Below are positions 25,963-35,234 of a stretch of DNA of 64,000 bases, one piece after another; within the stretch, counting starts at the first letter, position 1; every line of letters starts with the position of its first letter. This stretch comes from Halorientalis sp. IM1011 (GTDB taxonomy: Archaea > Halobacteriota > Halobacteria > Halobacteriales > Haloarculaceae). Location: NCBI RefSeq assembly GCF_001989615.1, contig NZ_CP019067.1, positions 2,852,001 through 2,916,000 on the forward strand, given 5' to 3'. A program made the position numbers and the translations under genes. Under the pieces are notes generated by a model. The model was not told the origin of the DNA. It saw nothing but the letters and a program-made list of their open reading frames with translations, and made no database searches.

Positions 25963-26196
25963 CTAGATGGACCGTCTACCGTCACCGAGCATCGGCTTCT
26001 GTTCGGTCAGCACGTACGCGACGCCCAGCAACAGCAGCACCGAGACGAGCGAGCCGACGAGGTAGCCGTTCGACCCGGGAACCGTCGGTCGCCCGAGCAG
26101 GAGCCACGCTCCAAGCGCCGTGTAGGCCACTGCGAGGAGGCCGACGACGCGGCCGATCCACATCGCCATGCGTTCCGCAGTTGTCTGTCGTGACAT
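25963..26196 (-). CDS. Two-helix small membrane protein
   Basis: 77 aa from ATG 26196 with helices about residues 12-33 and 44-62 and a basic tail. A TATA-like TTTGATA word about 27 nt upstream (near 26222) fits a leaderless start. It converges on the oxidase operon with a 57-bp gap. Function is unknown. Confidence 0.6.
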   Translation of the reverse strand: MSRQTTAERMAMWIGRVVGLLAVAYTALGAWLLLGRPTVPGSNGYLVGSLVSVLLLLGVAYVLTEQKPMLGDGRRSI

Positions 26197-26301
26197 AGTC
26201 ACCGTAAACTACGCGATGCGGTATCAAATCCGTCCTGTGCGTTCTCAGATCGTGAGAACCCTGGTAACGAAGGGAACGGCTGTCGCGTTCGCCCACGAGA
26301 G

Positions 26302-26388
26302 TTTATCAATGGGGCCGGAACCACCACCGCCCATGATCTGACGCATCGTCGCGGCCCAGCCCGCGATAGCACGGGACACTGGGCCGCG
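26302..26388 (+). other. Promoter-like box followed by a strong hairpin, possible small RNA
   Basis: In the 240-bp space between two minus-strand genes, a TATA-like TTTATCA (26302-26308) is followed by a hairpin with a 10-bp outer stem (CGCGGCCCAG at 26350-26359 with CTGGGCCGCG at 26379-26388). An inner 4-bp stem (CCCG/CGGG), an ACA bulge and an 8-nt loop complete it. An ATG-ATC-TGA triplet run sits at 26332-26340. It could be a plus-strand small RNA or the terminator of aroA on the other strand. No coding sequence is seen. Confidence 0.35.
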
Positions 26389-26436
26389 AGTCGCCCGTCC
26401 CGTCTGTTCGCCCCCACGTTCGCCTCCGCCGAGCCG

Positions 26437-27729
26437 TCACTCCTGGCTCACGTCTGCACCGATGCCGGCGAACACGTCGAAGAAGTCCGGGAACGACACG
26501 TCGACGTGTTCCCCGCCCTCGATCGTCGTCGTTCCGTCGGCGACCAGCCCGGCAACCGCCAGCGACATGACGATACGGTGGTCCGCACGGCCGTCGACCG
26601 TCGCGCCCTGGAGGTCGGTCTCGCCGCCGTGGATCGTGAGGCTATCCTGCTCCTCCTCGACCGACGCGCCCATGGCGGTCAGTTCCTCGGCCATCGCGCT
26701 CACGCGGTCGGTCTCCTTGTAGCGGACGTGCTCGCAGTCGGTGATCGTCGTCGTCCCGTCGGCGACCGCGCCCAGCACCGCGATGGTCGGTAGGAGATCG
26801 GGCGTATCCTCGACGCCGACCTCGATCCCCGACAGGGAGGACTGACGAGTCGTGATGACGCCCGCCTCGCGGTCCCACTCGATGTCGGCTCCCATCCGCT
26901 CCAGAATATCGACGATGGCCGCGTCGCCTTGCGCGCTGGGCTGTGCGCCCCTGACCAGAAGTTCGTCCTCGGCCGCCAGCACCCCGGCGGCCAGCAGGTA
27001 CGACATCGAAGAGAAGTCGCCGGGCACGGCGTACTCGCCGCCCTCGGGTGAGTACGTCTGTCCACCGGCAACCCGGAAGCCAGCGTCGGTCTCGACCCCC
27101 TCGACGCCGAACGCCTCCAGTACCTCGATGGTGATCTGCACGTACGGCGCGGATTTGAGTTCGGTCTCCAGGTCGATCTCGATCCCATCGTCGGTGACCG
27201 CGCCGGCCATCAACAGCGCGGTGATGTACTGGGAGGATACGTCGCCGGGGATCGAGACGCGTCCACCCTCGACGGGCCCCTTCACCACGAGCGGTGCCTG
27301 CCCGTTCCCGCGGGTGCTCTCGGCACGACCGTCCAGTTGCTCGACTGCGTCCAGCAGTGGCCCCTGGGGCCGCGACCGGAGCGACTCGTCGCCGGTCAGG
27401 ACGGTGATGCCGTCGGCCAGCGCTCCCGCGGCCGTCACCAGCCGCATCGTCGTCCCGCTGTTGGCGCAGTCGATCACGTCCGCCGGCACGCCTGGCTGGC
27501 CATCGAACCCCTCGATTTCGAGGGTACTGTCGTCGTCACCGCGATCGACGGAGCCGCCGTAGGCTTCGACGGCGCGCATGGTCGCCCGCGTGTCCGCGCT
27601 CACGAGCGGGTCGGTGACGGTCGCGCCGTCGGCGTACCCCGCCGCGAGGATCGCCCGGTGCGTGTAGCTCTTCGAGGGCGGAGCCTGAACCGTTCCGCCG
27701 ACCCGTGACGGTGAGATCTCGACGTTCAT
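26437..27729 (-). CDS. aroA: 3-phosphoshikimate 1-carboxyvinyltransferase (EPSP synthase)
   Basis: 430 aa from ATG 27729 (upstream open codons lack similarity). It joins PEP to shikimate-3-phosphate, the step before chorismate synthase. Family motifs: [23 protein letters not shown] near the start, [18 protein letters not shown] (about 84-101), [13 protein letters not shown] (about 164-176), a later [12 protein letters not shown], and the C-terminal [16 protein letters not shown] and [13 protein letters not shown]. All are intact. Confidence 0.97.
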   Translation of the reverse strand: MNVEISPSRVGGTVQAPPSKSYTHRAILAAGYADGATVTDPLVSADTRATMRAVEAYGGSVDRGDDDSTLEIEGFDGQPGVPADVIDCANSGTTMRLVTAAGALADGITVLTGDESLRSRPQGPLLDAVEQLDGRAESTRGNGQAPLVVKGPVEGGRVSIPGDVSSQYITALLMAGAVTDDGIEIDLETELKSAPYVQITIEVLEAFGVEGVETDAGFRVAGGQTYSPEGGEYAVPGDFSSMSYLLAAGVLAAEDELLVRGAQPSAQGDAAIVDILERMGADIEWDREAGVITTRQSSLSGIEVGVEDTPDLLPTIAVLGAVADGTTTITDCEHVRYKETDRVSAMAEELTAMGASVEEEQDSLTIHGGETDLQGATVDGRADHRIVMSLAVAGLVADGTTTIEGGEHVDVSFPDFFDVFAGIGADVSQE

Positions 27730-27819
27730 GCGGGAGTCCTCGTAGTCGGCCGGCATGAGGGTACCGGACCCGAACGGTCGACCCACGAGGTTTTGTCGGT
27801 CGGGGACGCAGTCGGGCGT

Positions 27820-29013
27820 ATGGAACCCGATCTCTCCGCACTCGACGCCTTTCTAGACGAAACGGGCGTCGACGGCTTCCTGATCGACGCCGACGGCGAC
27901 GACTCCGATCAGCACTATCTCTCGGGATTTTCCGCTCCCGATCCGTTCCACACGCTCTACGACGGCGAGGTCCACCTGCTGGTCTCCAGCCTGGAGTACG
28001 GCCGCGCGAAGTCCGAGAGCCGGGCGGCGTCGGTGGAACGACACGTCGACTACGACATGCCCGCGCTGGTAGAGGAACACGGCCGACTGGAGGGCGGCCG
28101 TCGCGTCCTCGCCGACTTCCTCGCCGAGCGCGGCGTCGAGTCGGTCGCCGTTCCCTCGCGATTCCCGCTGGCGACCGCCGACGGCCTCCGCGAACACGGG
28201 ATCGAGGTTCGAGACCCCGAGACGCCGCCGATCGGCCGCGGCGGGACCAACGTGATCGAGGAGATCCGCGCGACCAAGACCGACGAGGAGGTCGACCACG
28301 TCCGCGCGGCCCAGAAATCCAACGAGGCCGCCATGAGCGCTGCCGAGGAACTGCTGGACGCCGCGACCGTCGCCGACGGTCAGCTCCACTACGAGGGCGA
28401 ACCGCTCACCAGCGAGCGCGTCAAAGAAGAGATCGAGGTGACGCTGCTCCGGGAGGGCTGTGCGCTCGACGAGACCATCGTCGCCTGCGGGACCTCCGCT
28501 GCCGATCCGCACGACCGCGGGAGCGGCCCACTGGCGGCCGACGAACCGATCATCGTCGACATCTTCCCGCGGGACAAGACAAGTTCGTACCACGCCGACA
28601 TGACCCGAACCTTCCTGAAGGGCCAGCCCTCCGAGGAGATCGGGCGGTGGTACGACCTGACCGCGGAAGCCAAACGGGCGGCCCTCGATGTCGTCGAACC
28701 GGGCGCAACCGGCTCGGACGTGCACGACGCGGTCTGTGACGTGTACGAGGACGCCGGCGAACCCACTCTCCGAAGCGACGAGACCACGGAGACCGGCTTC
28801 ATCCACAATACCGGCCACGGCGTCGGGCTGGACGTACACGAACAGCCCCTCGTGGGCCCGGGCGGTGACGAACTCGAACCCGGACACGTCATCACGATCG
28901 AACCGGGCCTCTACGATCCGGCGGTCGGCGGCGTCCGGATCGAGGACATCGTCGTCGTCACCGAGGACGGCTACGAGAACCTCACCGACTACCCCGAAGC
29001 GCTCGTCGTCTGA
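27820..29013 (+). CDS. M24-family Xaa-Pro dipeptidase-like metallopeptidase
   Basis: 397 aa from ATG 27820. The N-terminal creatinase-like domain is followed by the pita-bread catalytic domain. The metal ligands are visible: [20 protein letters not shown] (two Asp), [20 protein letters not shown] (His), [19 protein letters not shown] (two Glu). It probably cleaves Xaa-Pro dipeptides; in archaea related enzymes act in peptide turnover. Its 3' end overlaps the convergent lipoprotein gene by 25 bp. Confidence 0.92.
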   Translation: MEPDLSALDAFLDETGVDGFLIDADGDDSDQHYLSGFSAPDPFHTLYDGEVHLLVSSLEYGRAKSESRAASVERHVDYDMPALVEEHGRLEGGRRVLADFLAERGVESVAVPSRFPLATADGLREHGIEVRDPETPPIGRGGTNVIEEIRATKTDEEVDHVRAAQKSNEAAMSAAEELLDAATVADGQLHYEGEPLTSERVKEEIEVTLLREGCALDETIVACGTSAADPHDRGSGPLAADEPIIVDIFPRDKTSSYHADMTRTFLKGQPSEEIGRWYDLTAEAKRAALDVVEPGATGSDVHDAVCDVYEDAGEPTLRSDETTETGFIHNTGHGVGLDVHEQPLVGPGGDELEPGHVITIEPGLYDPAVGGVRIEDIVVVTEDGYENLTDYPEALVV

Positions 29014-29786
29014 GTGGTCCCGTTCCGGGGCGTCTGGGTCGCGTTGTCACTCCTGCGTGCCTCGTCGAGCCACTCCGGTGGCTGGATCGTCACGTCGCCG
29101 ACCGCCGTGATACGGTAGTCGAGAGTGTAGACGAACGGTTCTCCCCGCTGGGTGCCCCGCAGGTCGATGGACGCGCGGCGGATCACGCCGTTCGGCGCGA
29201 TCAGTATCTCACCCGAGGAGTGATTCAGCGTCACCGTCGCGTTCGGACCGGTGTTCACGCCGCGCAACTCGAAGGCGGTGTACCGCTTGCCATCGCGGGT
29301 GACGTTGCCGGCCGGTTCGAACTGCCCGAACTCGTAGATCCGCGCCAGCCGACTGAGTCGGATACCGTCGGTGTGAGCCGTCGAGAAACTGGCGTTCCCG
29401 AGCGCGGCGCGGCCGTATTCGGTCGTGCCGTTGGTGTCGACGCGGGAGAAGACGGCTGTGCTGTTCACGTAGCGGTCGAGTGTACCGTTCCGTGACTGCG
29501 TCCCGATCAGCTGTCGCTCGCCGTCCGGATCGCTCGCCACCGCGACGCTGGCGTTCCGGCTCCTGTTCGGTGTCTCGATAGTGACGTCGACGGAGAGTTC
29601 GTAGCTCTCGTTGGCCAGCACGGCGGTGTGATCGTTGAGCCGGCCGGTCGGGATGGTCCCCCCGTCGCCCTGCTCCGTCGTGTTCGCTTCGGTCGGGGGG
29701 TCGGTGTCCGGCTGTTCGACCCAGGAACACCCCGCCAGTACCATCGCGACGGCGACTACGGCCGCGAGCACCACCCGCCTGTTCAT
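28989..29786 (-). CDS. Haloarchaeal lipoprotein with LolA/LppX-like domain (DUF7537-like)
   Basis: 265 aa from ATG 29786. The N-terminus has a hydrophobic signal ending in the lipobox L-A-G-C at residue ~20, then an acidic Thr-rich linker with N-x-T sites. The remaining ~190 residues are beta-rich with repeated phrases such as YELSVDVTIETPNRSRN, YVNSTAVFSRVDTNGTTEYGR and RYTAFELRG. The pattern (measured substrate-conversion strands and a late IDLRGTQRGEPFVYTLDYRITAVGDVTI) is the common haloarchaeal DUF7537 lipoprotein layout. Ligand unknown; membrane-anchored, facing outside. Confidence 0.75.
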   Translation of the reverse strand: MNRRVVLAAVVAVAMVLAGCSWVEQPDTDPPTEANTTEQGDGGTIPTGRLNDHTAVLANESYELSVDVTIETPNRSRNASVAVASDPDGERQLIGTQSRNGTLDRYVNSTAVFSRVDTNGTTEYGRAALGNASFSTAHTDGIRLSRLARIYEFGQFEPAGNVTRDGKRYTAFELRGVNTGPNATVTLNHSSGEILIAPNGVIRRASIDLRGTQRGEPFVYTLDYRITAVGDVTIQPPEWLDEARRSDNATQTPRNGTTQTTSASG

Positions 29787-29870
29787 ACCGGATGCCCTCG
29801 GCGCGGCGGTAAAAGGCTCGCGGTCGTCGACCCGAACCGCTTTTGAGCGGGCCACGGTTACCACGTCCGC

Positions 29871-30611
29871 ATGAACGTACTCGTGGTCGGTGCCGGCGCG
29901 ATGGGCCGGTGGTTCGCCGACGCGGTCCGGGCGGACGACGTGGGGATCGCCTTCGCGGATCCCGACGACGCGGCCGCGAGCGCCGCCGCCGACGCCGTGG
30001 ACGGCCGGGCCGTCCCGCTCGACACCGACGAGTCCTTCACGGCGGTCTGTATCGCAGTCCCCATCCCGGTCGCCGTCGAGGCGATCGCCACCCACGCCGA
30101 CCGGGCCGAACGCGCGCTGATCGACGTGACTGGCGTCGCCGCCGAACCCGTCGCCGCGATGCGCGAACACGCGCCAGACCGCGAACGTCTGAGCCTCCAC
30201 CCGCTCTTCGCCCCGGAGAACGAACCCGGAAACGTCGCCGCCGTCGTCGACGCCGCCGGATCGACGACCGACGCGGTCCGGGACGCGCTGACGGCCCGCG
30301 GGAACGATGTCTTCGAGACCACGGCGGACGAGCACGACCGCGCGATGGAGACCGTCCAGGCCAAGACCCACGCCGCCGTCCTCGCCTTCGGGCTGGCCGC
30401 CGACCCGGTACCCGAGGAGTTCCAGACGCCGATCTCCACGGTATTATTCGACCTCCTCGAACAAGTCACCGGCGGCGACGCGCGCGTGTACGCCGACATC
30501 CAGGACGCCTTCGACGGGGCCGAGGACGTGGCTGCGGCGGCCGAGGAGCTCGCAGCGACCGACGCCGACGCGTTCGGCGCGCTCTACGATCGGGCGGGTG
30601 ACCACCGATGA
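29871..30611 (+). CDS. tyrA: Prephenate dehydrogenase
   Basis: 246 aa. The N-terminal Rossmann motif is MNVLVVGAGAMGRWFADAV. The segments CIAVPIPVAVEAIATHAD and SLHPLFAPENEPGN carry the substrate/NAD site typical of prephenate dehydrogenase (S/D-x-H-P-x-F/Y). It oxidatively decarboxylates prephenate to 4-hydroxyphenylpyruvate for tyrosine. Its stop overlaps the next ATG (ATGA), so it is coupled to the methyltransferase gene. It belongs with aroC, aroA, aroQ and aroK of this window in one pathway, though the genes are not all contiguous. Confidence 0.92.
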   Translation: MNVLVVGAGAMGRWFADAVRADDVGIAFADPDDAAASAAADAVDGRAVPLDTDESFTAVCIAVPIPVAVEAIATHADRAERALIDVTGVAAEPVAAMREHAPDRERLSLHPLFAPENEPGNVAAVVDAAGSTTDAVRDALTARGNDVFETTADEHDRAMETVQAKTHAAVLAFGLAADPVPEEFQTPISTVLFDLLEQVTGGDARVYADIQDAFDGAEDVAAAAEELAATDADAFGALYDRAGDHR

Positions 30612-32023
30612 ACGAAGCCCAGCGCGACGGGGTCCGGGACAACGCCCGGTACCTCCAGTCGGTCCGCCCCATCGACCCCGAGGAGATCCAGGAGTACGTC
30701 GAGGGGCGCCCCCATCCGGCGGCCATCGCGCAGGTGTTGCGGGAGGACGCCTTCGATCTCGGACTGCTGGAGAACGAGGACGGCACGTTCGAACCGGTCG
30801 AAGAAGGCTCTCTGTCGGTTCCTTTCCACGGCGTCGAGGCGTTCCCATCGGCGTACTCGTTGGCACTGGAGGACCTGTTCGTCGAGGAGTACGGCCCGGG
30901 CTGGCCGGAGGGCGAGTCGGGCGAGGCGATCCGCGAGCGCATCCGCGACCTGAAGGCCGACTACCTCTGGGGCAACGACGTGGCGTACGACGCGGAGACG
31001 GCGCTCTCCTACGCGCTCTATCACCTCCCCGACTACTACGCCGCCGTCCAGTACGTCCTCGCGGACCTGATCGCGGACGGTCTGCTCCCCCGGAAACTCA
31101 GGGTGCTGGACGTGGGTGCCGGTGTCGGCGGCCCGGCGCTGGGGCTGGCCGATCTGGTGCCCGAGGACGCGCTGGTCGAGTACCACGCCGTGGAACCCAG
31201 CGCTGCGACCGACGTGCTCTCGGCCATGCTGGAAGAGACCGGCCGGAATTTCCGGACGACGATCCACGAAACGACGGCGGAGGACTTCGAACCCGAGGGT
31301 GAGTACGACCTGCTCCTCTTTTCAAACGTTCTGAGCGAACTCGACGACCCCGCCAGCGTCGTCGACCGCTACCGCGAAGCACTCGCGGTCGACGGCTCGC
31401 TCGTCGCGCTCGCACCCGCCGACCGGGAGACCGCCATCGGGCTCCGGGAAGTCGAGCGCGCCGTCGAGGATGGGCTGACGGTCTATGCCCCGACGGTGCG
31501 GCTCTGGCCGAATGCCACGCCGACCGACGAGGGCTGGTCGTTCGACGTCCAGCCAGACCTCGAACCGCCGGGCTTCCAGCGCCGACTGGACGAGGCGGCC
31601 GGCGGCCCCGACCACGAACCCGGCGAGTTCGTCAACGTCGACGTGCAGTACGCCTACACGATCATGCGGCCGGACGGACAGCGCCGGATCGACTTCTCGC
31701 CCTCGGTCAGCGAGTTCGCCCGGATGGCCGACATGGACACGCACGTCTCCAACCGCATCGACGTGGCGGCGATCAAGTTGAGCCACGACCTCGCTGGCGA
31801 GGACGCCAACCCGCTGTTCAAGATCGGTGACGGGAGCGAACAGGTCGCTCACTACGCCGTGCTGACGAAGGAGTCGGCACTCAACGAGGACCTGCGAACG
31901 GCCGCGTACGGCGACCTCCTGCTCTGTGAGAACGTGCTGGCGCTCTGGAACGACGACGAGGAGGCCTACAACCTCGTGGTCGACGGGGAGAGCGTCGTCG
32001 ACCGCGTCCCCGCCGACGCCTGA
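30608..32023 (+). CDS. Rsm22-family SAM-dependent methyltransferase
   Basis: 471 aa. An N-terminal helical region is followed by a class I methyltransferase core: LRVLDVGAGVGGPALGLADL (motif I, about 161-180), YHAVEPSAATDVLSAML and YDLLLFSNVLSELDDPASVV (motif IV-like). The C-terminal part reads YAYTIMRPDGQRRIDFSPS and CENVLALWNDDEE. Rsm22-like proteins act on the small ribosomal subunit or rRNA. The typical Cys cluster is not obvious. It is coupled to tyrA by a 4-bp overlap. Confidence 0.8.
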   Translation: MNEAQRDGVRDNARYLQSVRPIDPEEIQEYVEGRPHPAAIAQVLREDAFDLGLLENEDGTFEPVEEGSLSVPFHGVEAFPSAYSLALEDLFVEEYGPGWPEGESGEAIRERIRDLKADYLWGNDVAYDAETALSYALYHLPDYYAAVQYVLADLIADGLLPRKLRVLDVGAGVGGPALGLADLVPEDALVEYHAVEPSAATDVLSAMLEETGRNFRTTIHETTAEDFEPEGEYDLLLFSNVLSELDDPASVVDRYREALAVDGSLVALAPADRETAIGLREVERAVEDGLTVYAPTVRLWPNATPTDEGWSFDVQPDLEPPGFQRRLDEAAGGPDHEPGEFVNVDVQYAYTIMRPDGQRRIDFSPSVSEFARMADMDTHVSNRIDVAAIKLSHDLAGEDANPLFKIGDGSEQVAHYAVLTKESALNEDLRTAAYGDLLLCENVLALWNDDEEAYNLVVDGESVVDRVPADA

Positions 32024-32024
32024 C

Positions 32025-32330
32025 TCACTCCGGAGCCAGACCGTCGCCGTTCTCGAACCACGTCGCGAACGACCCGAGCGCGAGCAGCCAGACGAACGCG
32101 AGCGTCCCCGCACCCAGCATTCCGAGGAGTACTGCGACCCACCACAGGTCGACGCTCCGCAGGAGCGCCGTGGTGGCCGCGACGAACGCCAGGAAACTCG
32201 TCGCCAGGCCGACGAAGACGATCGCGCTCCGGAGCCGGTCGGCTCGCGACTCGTCGAACTGTTCGAACAACAGCCAGCGGCACCGTCCCAGTACCGACAG
32301 GTTCTCCGGTGGTACCCGTTCCTCCGTCAT
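32025..32330 (-). CDS. Two-helix membrane protein under a palindromic operator
   Basis: 101 aa from ATG 32330. A polar N-terminus (MTEERVPPENLSVLGRCRWLLFEQFDESRADRL region) precedes two helices at about residues 39-60 and 66-90 and a short acidic tail. The promoter is unusually clear: a TATA box about 27 nt upstream with a palindrome between it and the start (see 32333-32361). Function is unknown. It converges on the Rsm22 gene with 1 nt between stops. Confidence 0.65.
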   Translation of the reverse strand: MTEERVPPENLSVLGRCRWLLFEQFDESRADRLRSAIVFVGLATSFLAFVAATTALLRSVDLWWVAVLLGMLGAGTLAFVWLLALGSFATWFENGDGLAPE

Positions 32331-32332
32331 AA

Positions 32333-32361
32333 TTTGTAACTTACAAAAACTATTATATAAA
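32333..32361 (-). promoter_or_regulatory. TATA box and TTTGTAA-C-TTACAAA operator of the gene at 32330
   Basis: A perfect 7+7 palindrome with a one-base centre occupies 32333-32347, right in front of the ATG and over the expected transcription start. On the minus strand the TATA box TTTATATAA (32351-32359) lies about 27 nt upstream of the ATG. This is the arrangement for repression by a dimeric winged-helix protein. The regulator is not identified. Confidence 0.6.
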
Positions 32362-32435
32362 ACTGGTCCCGACTCAGTCGCCGACCGTCGCGGGTGAGCG
32401 GTGGCCTTTTGCGACGGCCGGTCACAGGTTGCGAC

Positions 32436-33239
32436 ATGGCCGAACCGGAGATCCTGTTGACGAACGACGACGGCATCGAGAGCACCGGGTTCCGCGCCCT
32501 CTACGACGTGCTCTCGACCGTCGGGACGGTGACGGCCGTCGCCCCCGCCGCGGATCAAAGTGCCGTCGGCCGGACACTCTCGCACAACGTCGAGATCCAC
32601 GAGCACGAACTCGGCTACGCCATCGAGGGGACGCCGGCCGACTGCGTGGTGGCCGGCCTCGGCACGCTGGTCCCCGACGCCGACCTGGTCGTCGCGGGCT
32701 GTAATCAGGGGGCCAACCTCGGCGCGTACGTGCTGGGTCGGTCGGGGACCGTCAGTGCGGCCGTCGAGGCCACCTTCTTCGACGTGCCCGCCATCGCCGT
32801 CTCGCTGTACGTTCCCGTCAGCGAGGACACCAGTTACACGGACGTGGACGTGGACCGCTCGGCCTACGACAACGCGGCCAGCGCAACCCGCTATCTCGCC
32901 GAGCATGCCGCCGACGCTGGCGTGTTCGAGCACGCGGACTATCTCAACGTCAACGCGCCTGTTCCCGAGCAGGGCGGTGCGGGCCCCGCCGAGATGGTCG
33001 TCACCGAACCCTCCCGAACCTACATGATGGACGCCGAGCGCGACGGCGAGGAGATCACCCTCCACGACCGCATCTGGGAACTGATGGGCGAGGGAGAGAT
33101 TCCCGACCCCGAGGGGACCGATCGCCGCGCCGTCGTCGACGGGGCGGTTAGCGTCTCCCCGTTGACCGCGCCACACACCACCGAACACCACGAGGCGCTC
33201 GACGCGCTCGCCGAGACGTTTTCCGACGCCGACCGCTGA
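32436..33239 (+). CDS. surE: 5'/3'-nucleotidase SurE
   Basis: 267 aa from ATG 32436. Signature segments: EPEILLTNDDGIESTGFRAL (Asp-Asp metal pair, residues ~3-22), VAPAADQSAVGRTLS (about 41-55), a GTPADCVVAGL segment and VVAGCNQGANLGAYVLGRSGTVSAAVEA (Asn metal ligand; G-x-N in variant C-N-Q-G). SurE proteins hydrolyse nucleoside monophosphates. The canonical S-G-I-N-x-G is replaced by A-G-C-N-Q-G. The GTG 42 nt upstream is a less likely start. Confidence 0.95.
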   Translation: MAEPEILLTNDDGIESTGFRALYDVLSTVGTVTAVAPAADQSAVGRTLSHNVEIHEHELGYAIEGTPADCVVAGLGTLVPDADLVVAGCNQGANLGAYVLGRSGTVSAAVEATFFDVPAIAVSLYVPVSEDTSYTDVDVDRSAYDNAASATRYLAEHAADAGVFEHADYLNVNAPVPEQGGAGPAEMVVTEPSRTYMMDAERDGEEITLHDRIWELMGEGEIPDPEGTDRRAVVDGAVSVSPLTAPHTTEHHEALDALAETFSDADR

Positions 33240-33240
33240 G

Positions 33241-34644
33241 TTACTCCTCGTCGAGGTGTTCTTCCGTCTTCAACACGATCTGATCGTCGTCGATTCGCTC
33301 GACGTGGTCGCTCCGGATCGGGTAACTCTCCTCGTCGTCACCCCAGCCGAGCGTCGACATGACGCGTTCGGCGATGCCGTGGTGGGGATCGACGTACATC
33401 ATGTCTCCCTCCACATCGGTCACTGTCCCCACGTCGTCGCCGGTGGCGTCGACCACCTTCTTGCCGATTACGTCGTCGTCGAACTGGGCTTCCTGCCCGG
33501 CCGCGGCCGCCCCGGTCGTTTCCGCCGATTCGCCCATCTCGGTTCCGGGAGCGTCTGCCGACTCCTCGCCGACGACCTCGCGGGTGTCGATGATGTCCAT
33601 GTCGAGCCGTTCACCGTCCGTGGCGTCCGCGTGCATACGCGTCCGGGTGATGACCTCGTCTTCGACGGTTCGGCTTCGCTCGAACTCCGTCTGGATCCGG
33701 TCGTTCTCGTGGAATTCGCTCCGGACTTCGCTCTGGGCAAGCACGTCGTCGGCCGACTCGTCGGTGTCGAAGAGGCCGCCCTCGGCGATCGAACGGTGGA
33801 GTCCCTCCACGTCGATATCGTGGTCCTCGAGTGTATCGTCCTCGCTGATGTCGACTCCGGTCACGCGGCTCTCGACCGAGTACTGGTCGACGAGGTCGCG
33901 CGTGACCGACCAGGTCTCCCGCACGTCGAGCTGTGCGCTGTACGGGATCGCGTCGGCGTCGATCGGCGTCCGTTCGTCGCGGTCCTCGGCCATATCGGAC
34001 TCCCGTTCGGCCGTCGTATCGCCGGTGGGTTCCGCCTCGCCGCGAACGTCGCGCTCCGTGTCGGCCTGCGCACGGACCTCACTCCGGTCGGCCATCGCGA
34101 GGTAGCGGTCCCGGTCGAAGCCGTCCGTGGCCGACGCGTCGTCGTCGGCAAGCAGGTCGCAGTTCGTACACTCCCGGTCGACCAGTCGCACGTCGACGAT
34201 ATCGGCGTCGACGACGGTTCTGTCTACCAGTTCGCTCTCGACGGTCGCCTCCTCGTGGACGACCGTCTCGACGACGGAGGTCTCCTCGATCTGTGTGGTG
34301 ACCGTCTCCCCCTCCAGGATCCGCTCTTCGAACTCGGCGTCGTTCACGTCCGCCCGTGTCATCGCCGTCTGGCGGTCGGTGACCTCCATCGGTCGGTCTC
34401 CACCTTCGCCGTGATAGACCACGACGTGATCGCCCTCGTCGAGTCGGCCCTCGAACTCGGTCCACTCGACCCGCTCCTGGTCCGCCGTCATCTCCGATTC
34501 ACGGAGCATCGTGAACTGCTCTCCCTCGCCCGTGCTCCCCGGGGATCGGACGGGTACCACGTCGTGTTCCCGTGCCCACTCCCGGATGGTCTCTCGGTCG
34601 GTCGACATTCGGCGCTCCCGGTCGGTTCGCGTGTCCTCAGACAT
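33241..34644 (-). CDS. Acidic stress-type protein with C-terminal PRC-barrel domain
   Basis: 467 aa from ATG 34644. The protein is highly acidic. Residues ~80-170 carry repeated short strands built on V-x-E-T-V-V and V-D-R-T-V-V-D-A-D-I. A mid-part is Asp/Glu/Arg-rich, and the last ~80 residues form a PRC barrel (DVIGKKVVDATGDDVGTV, SYPIRSDHVERIDDDQIVL). PRC barrels bind proteins or RNA-processing partners. A Cys pair (CTNC) is present near residue ~185. The role is unknown; related haloarchaeal proteins are often annotated only by the PRC domain. Confidence 0.7.
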   Translation of the reverse strand: MSEDTRTDRERRMSTDRETIREWAREHDVVPVRSPGSTGEGEQFTMLRESEMTADQERVEWTEFEGRLDEGDHVVVYHGEGGDRPMEVTDRQTAMTRADVNDAEFEERILEGETVTTQIEETSVVETVVHEEATVESELVDRTVVDADIVDVRLVDRECTNCDLLADDDASATDGFDRDRYLAMADRSEVRAQADTERDVRGEAEPTGDTTAERESDMAEDRDERTPIDADAIPYSAQLDVRETWSVTRDLVDQYSVESRVTGVDISEDDTLEDHDIDVEGLHRSIAEGGLFDTDESADDVLAQSEVRSEFHENDRIQTEFERSRTVEDEVITRTRMHADATDGERLDMDIIDTREVVGEESADAPGTEMGESAETTGAAAAGQEAQFDDDVIGKKVVDATGDDVGTVTDVEGDMMYVDPHHGIAERVMSTLGWGDDEESYPIRSDHVERIDDDQIVLKTEEHLDEE

Positions 34645-34876
34645 AGCGGGTTCACTTGCGACGGCGACGTGGATAAACGCGGGACATCGTTCCGTGGGAA
34701 AGCCGTCCTTTCCTGTGAATCCGGCCGCTCGGCCGATCGATCGCACGTCTGTATCCGGCACTTACTCGCGGTCGGTACCGTCGGTCCGACCCGGTGGCGG
34801 AGGCGACACTGTCGATTCGGGTTCGGCCGGACGGACCAGACCCAAACCTTACCTGCCTGTTGCCCCGAGCGGGGGT

Positions 34877-35122
34877 ATGGCCAAGATCGAGATGGAGCTG
34901 TCCGACCGCGTCGAGAGCGACATCGAACGCATGGTGAATCAGGGCGAATTCGTCAACTGGGACGAGGCCGTCGAGAAACTGCTCACGCAGGGCCTGAACG
35001 CCTACGGCCCCGCCGAGGAGGAGACCGAGGAGATGGGCGGCGACATGTTCCAGCAGTCCGTCGCCGACCAGCAAGACCCCGCCATGCGGGATGAACCCGG
35101 CGACGACGAGTTCACCCTCTAG
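34877..35122 (+). CDS. Small ribbon-helix-helix-like protein (DUF7120-like)
   Basis: 81 aa from ATG 34877. The N-terminal half MAKIEMELSDRVESDIERMVNQGEFVNWDEAVEKLLTQGL reads as a beta strand followed by two helices, the shape of CopG/RHH DNA-binding proteins. The C-terminal half is an acidic, Gln-rich tail (GDMFQQSVADQQDPAMRD). Upstream open codons are a shadow of the minus-strand PRC gene's promoter region. The target is unknown. Confidence 0.7.
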   Translation: MAKIEMELSDRVESDIERMVNQGEFVNWDEAVEKLLTQGLNAYGPAEEETEEMGGDMFQQSVADQQDPAMRDEPGDDEFTL

Positions 35123-35234
35123 CGGCGATTCGCCGTGGGGGCTGCACCAGAGGGATTTCAGGCCGAGCACCGCGTTGTGTCGGTCCGGTGTGGGAAACCA
35201 AGAGTTACGTCGATACCGCGTCATTTCTCGGGGT

